Shown here: one piece after another, positions 23,707 to 25,866 of the stretch
Position numbering within the stretch: position 1 is the stretch's first letter
Layout of the letters: every line of letters begins with the position of its first letter
Assembly (NCBI GenBank): GCA_002311635.1
Contig: DBZJ01000147.1
Location: 1-25,866 of the forward strand
From: Syntrophaceae bacterium UBA1163
Lineage (GTDB): Bacteria > Desulfobacterota > BSN033 > UBA1163
DNA: 25,866 nucleotides
Reading direction: 5' to 3'
The notes under the pieces: model-generated
What the model was told of the DNA's origin: nothing
The model's database searches: none
What the model saw: the letters and a program-made list of their open reading frames with translations, nothing else
Made by a program: the position numbers and the translations under genes

Positions 23707-25308
23707 TCATATCAAAGTCAAAATCAATATCCCTGCCAGGGCAAAAAAGAAAACAGAGGTGAGGAGCTTAATGGTGGATGCCCTCTTCTGGAGAAAAAAG
23801 GAAAGTTGCTCCGAAGTGACTCCCCAGTAGACTATCCCAAAGATGACCAATAATGGAAGGATATAAACGAGATTATACAAAATGAGGTACAAAACAGCAC
23901 TCCCTCTGAGGGAAGGGATATTTGTGACAAAGAGGATTGTGGGAAGATAAACCTGGCTTGTACAAGTGGATTGCAAGAGGGTGACAATGAAACCAATGAC
24001 GACAGCGGCAAGCAGGAAGCGCACAGACGTGCCTTCCCTATTCGCCTCCAACTCGCCACTTCTTACCCGAATGATCCGGTGGATCTTCTTTTTCAAAAAA
24101 TCCGGGACCTGAAGCTTCATCTTGGAAGGGCGTCCCTTTTTCAGCTGGATGTAATCATAAAGGCTAAAGATTCCAAGGAGGACGGCGAATACAAAGGTGA
24201 CAAAATAAACGATTTGCGAGAAGAGAGGCAAGAACGAGAAATGCTTGATGAAACTCAGAATTCCAAGACCGAGCGATAAATGGGTGATGAAGCCTGTTCC
24301 TGAAAAACCCAACCCTACGTACAAGATCTCCCTTTGTTTACTGCCAACCATGGTAAGATAGGAAATGAAAAAAACCAGAGTGGCCAAGGCACATGGATTC
24401 ATTCCCTCAATTAAGCCTGCCAGGAGGATGGCCAGGACTCCAAAGGACTTAAAGCGTTCTACAATTGACTCTTCGGCTTTCTTGGTCTCCTCCGGCGACA
24501 GGGATAGGGATGGTGCTGATTCAGGCATTTTGCTACGACCGACGGTGACGCCAACACTTACTCCGGCAGCGGCGTCAAGACTTACCCGTTCGTACCTCTG
24601 GATCAATGTCTCCACCTTGGATTCCGTGATCTCACCCGGAGGAAGGTAATCGTTTCCGATAAAAATACTCGGTGCAATCAAACGCTTGTCCATGGGAAGG
24701 TTGAGCCGGCTGGACAGGGTTTCGTTTAAACGCTTCCCATCGGGTGTATTCAGGTCGATCTCTTTGATCGTTAGTCGGGGGTACTTCTTCGTCATGTACT
24801 TGAGGAGGACGTTTGCGCGGTCACATTTTGAACATCCTTTCTGATAAAAATAGGCAAGGTCCACTGACCCTTCGGTTCGTGAATCGCGTTTGGTGATTGG
24901 CATTTTCCCCGAGTCACTTAGCTCAATAGGCGGAGGGGAGGCGCCCCCTTGTGCCTGAACCTCCAAGAGGAGGGGATTCAATTTCTCCATGATCTCCATC
25001 TCTCCGGAGAGCATTTGATCTCCGACGAAGACGATAGGGAGTTCATTTTCTGTACGGCCAAATTTTTTCTCCAGCTTGGTGAGGGCTTCATAATAGGCCG
25101 GTTTGTTCACATCGAACGTCTTGATTTCGAGCGTCGGGACCATAGTCTTCAGTGTGGGAAGATAGCTCTGGAGAATGACCTGACAGGACTGACAGTCCTC
25201 GGTATAGAAGTAATAGATCTGGATAGAAGAAGGAGGCTCCTGGGCTATCCCGTAGACAGGCCAGCAGAGGAGAACAGTGCAGAAAAGAAAAACGATCAGC
25301 CTTCGCAT
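23707..25308 (-). CDS. CcdA/DsbD-like thiol-disulfide transporter with two thioredoxin-like domains
   Basis: A 533-residue protein. A signal peptide (about 1-22) leads into two thioredoxin- or glutaredoxin-like domains with CxxC sites, Cys39-Gln-Ser-Cys42 (TEDCQSCQ) and Cys159-Ser-Lys-Cys162 (KGCSKCD). A DsbD/CcdA membrane domain follows at about 285-533. It has several helices and the two expected membrane cysteines, Cys306 (EGMNPCALATL) and Cys449 (QSTCTSQVYLP). It should carry electrons from cytoplasmic thioredoxin to the periplasm. The order (soluble domains first, membrane domain last) differs from E. coli DsbD, where the thioredoxin domain is C-terminal. The ATG at 25308 directly precedes the signal peptide and follows GGGGAAGG. 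Confidence 0.88.
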   Translation of the reverse strand: MRRLIVFLFCTVLLCWPVYGIAQEPPSSIQIYYFYTEDCQSCQVILQSYLPTLKTMVPTLEIKTFDVNKPAYYEALTKLEKKFGRTENELPIVFVGDQMLSGEMEIMEKLNPLLLEVQAQGGASPPPIELSDSGKMPITKRDSRTEGSVDLAYFYQKGCSKCDRANVLLKYMTKKYPRLTIKEIDLNTPDGKRLNETLSSRLNLPMDKRLIAPSIFIGNDYLPPGEITESKVETLIQRYERVSLDAAAGVSVGVTVGRSKMPESAPSLSLSPEETKKAEESIVERFKSFGVLAILLAGLIEGMNPCALATLVFFISYLTMVGSKQREILYVGLGFSGTGFITHLSLGLGILSFIKHFSFLPLFSQIVYFVTFVFAVLLGIFSLYDYIQLKKGRPSKMKLQVPDFLKKKIHRIIRVRSGELEANREGTSVRFLLAAVVIGFIVTLLQSTCTSQVYLPTILFVTNIPSLRGSAVLYLILYNLVYILPLLVIFGIVYWGVTSEQLSFFLQKRASTIKLLTSVFFFALAGILILTLI

Positions 25309-25390
25309 GCCTTCCCCTTTAGGCACATTCAAATGCGACCTCCAGAAAAATTTGGCGTTCAGCCTCAAACCTTACGATTCCACTCGAATG

Positions 25391-25866
25391 TTAAGCGATC
25401 AGATTTGGCCTTGGAATCTCAAATTCACACGGAACGTCCGTCTGACAGAGGCCACAGGAAGAAGAAGCATTTTGCAACCCGTATTCCAACCGCTTGGCAC
25501 GCAGAGACCCAGAAACGATATACTCAGAACATTTGTCCTTGTTATGACCTTTTTCCGTAATCGCGCCGGCCGGACATCTCCGTATGCACTTTCCACATTT
25601 TTCATTCCGAAACTGGAGACAGTTTTCCCGGTGGTGGCGATATTTCTTCTCATTCGGCGTCAGCTTTAATAAAGTAACCACACTCCCGAATCGAACTGCC
25701 ATTCCCTTCGGAGTGATGAGACCGTCATTGAGGCTGAAGGTTCCAAGACCACAGGCATAGGCAATATGGCGTTCCGACCAGGGAGAGGCCCAGCCTATCT
25801 TCTCATCCCTGATATACTGAAACGTTGACGAGAGAGTAGGTGCCACGGCGAGGTGCCCTAAATCCT
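25391..25866 (-). CDS. 4Fe-4S ferredoxin-type protein, QueG-like (partial)
   Basis: This is the C-terminal 158 residues of a gene that runs off the right edge of the window; the start is outside. The visible part has WSERHIAYACGLGTFSLNDG and TPKGMAVRFGSVVT, typical of the region before the clusters in epoxyqueuosine reductase-like proteins. A cluster motif CGKCIRRCPAGAI follows, then a second group of cysteines (CSEY and SSCGLCQTDVPCE), which together suit two 4Fe-4S clusters. It could be QueG itself or one of the related proteins of unknown function; the missing N-terminus prevents a choice. The CcdA-like gene starts 82 nt downstream. Confidence 0.8.
   Translation of the reverse strand, partial: DLGHLAVAPTLSSTFQYIRDEKIGWASPWSERHIAYACGLGTFSLNDGLITPKGMAVRFGSVVTLLKLTPNEKKYRHHRENCLQFRNEKCGKCIRRCPAGAITEKGHNKDKCSEYIVSGSLRAKRLEYGLQNASSSCGLCQTDVPCEFEIPRPNLIA

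Noticed and set aside
1..25866. CRISPR arrays, tRNA or rRNA genes, insertion sequences with transposase
   Set aside because: No regularly spaced repeats, no cloverleaf-like or rRNA segments and no transposase-like frame were seen; the only repeats are short non-coding inverted-repeat elements.

Overview
The window looks like chromosomal DNA of an anaerobic deltaproteobacterium (Desulfobacterota in the wide sense). The reasons are a moderate GC content, an RpoH gene with an HrcA/CIRCE operator, DUF1844 and DUF502 genes, a CcdA-type redox protein with thioredoxin-like domains, and apparent use of selenocysteine. The assignment rests on gene content only; there is no rRNA or tRNA in the window.

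Layout. 1-2436: a secreted protein of unknown function, a repeat-bearing gap, then coaBC (coenzyme A synthesis). 2437-4192: a heat-shock block in which rpoH and a FmdB-type zinc ribbon gene form one minus-strand operon behind a promoter that abuts a CIRCE element; a DUF1844 gene diverges from it. 4204-7554: two envelope genes, a DegP/HtrA protease and an MltD-like lytic transglycosylase with three LysM repeats. 8027-9312: a UspA protein and, just upstream of it, the most notable locus of the window. 9557-11961: glgA overlapping a double-rhodanese gene. 12271-16397: purB-ftsH-DUF502-small membrane protein, with purB/ftsH and ftsH/DUF502 tightly coupled. 16567-18455: map and a cysteine synthase family gene. 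18500-19375: a Phd/VapC-type toxin-antitoxin pair with its own promoter, a palindromic operator-like site and a structured leader. 19397-22546: an adenosine-specific kinase family gene with a MaoC-like gene, divergent from a U32-family Fe-S protein. 22618-25866: a thiol-redox group (CcdA/DsbD-like protein with two thioredoxin-like domains; a SurA-like/thioredoxin fusion) and the end of an Fe-S protein.

The main discovery candidate is at 8608-9312 on the minus strand. A plain ORF search splits it into two pieces, but both interruptions are in-frame TGA codons in one continuous frame. The predicted 234-residue product aligns along its length with alkylmercury lyase (MerB). The two TGA codons fall where MerB has its catalytic cysteines Cys96 and Cys159. 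Each TGA is followed, 17 and 19 nt later, by the loop of a bacterial SECIS-like hairpin: the first loop is GGUCU, as in E. coli fdhF, and the second is GGUC on a perfect 7-bp stem. I read this as a double-selenocysteine organomercurial/organometal lyase homologue, not a pseudogene. The selenium machinery (selA, selB, selC, selD) would have to be elsewhere in the genome.

Other points of note: HrcA-type control placed on the heat-shock sigma factor itself; a double rhodanese with serine in place of the catalytic cysteine in both domains; a possible leaderless map transcript; and several MITE-like inverted repeats between genes.
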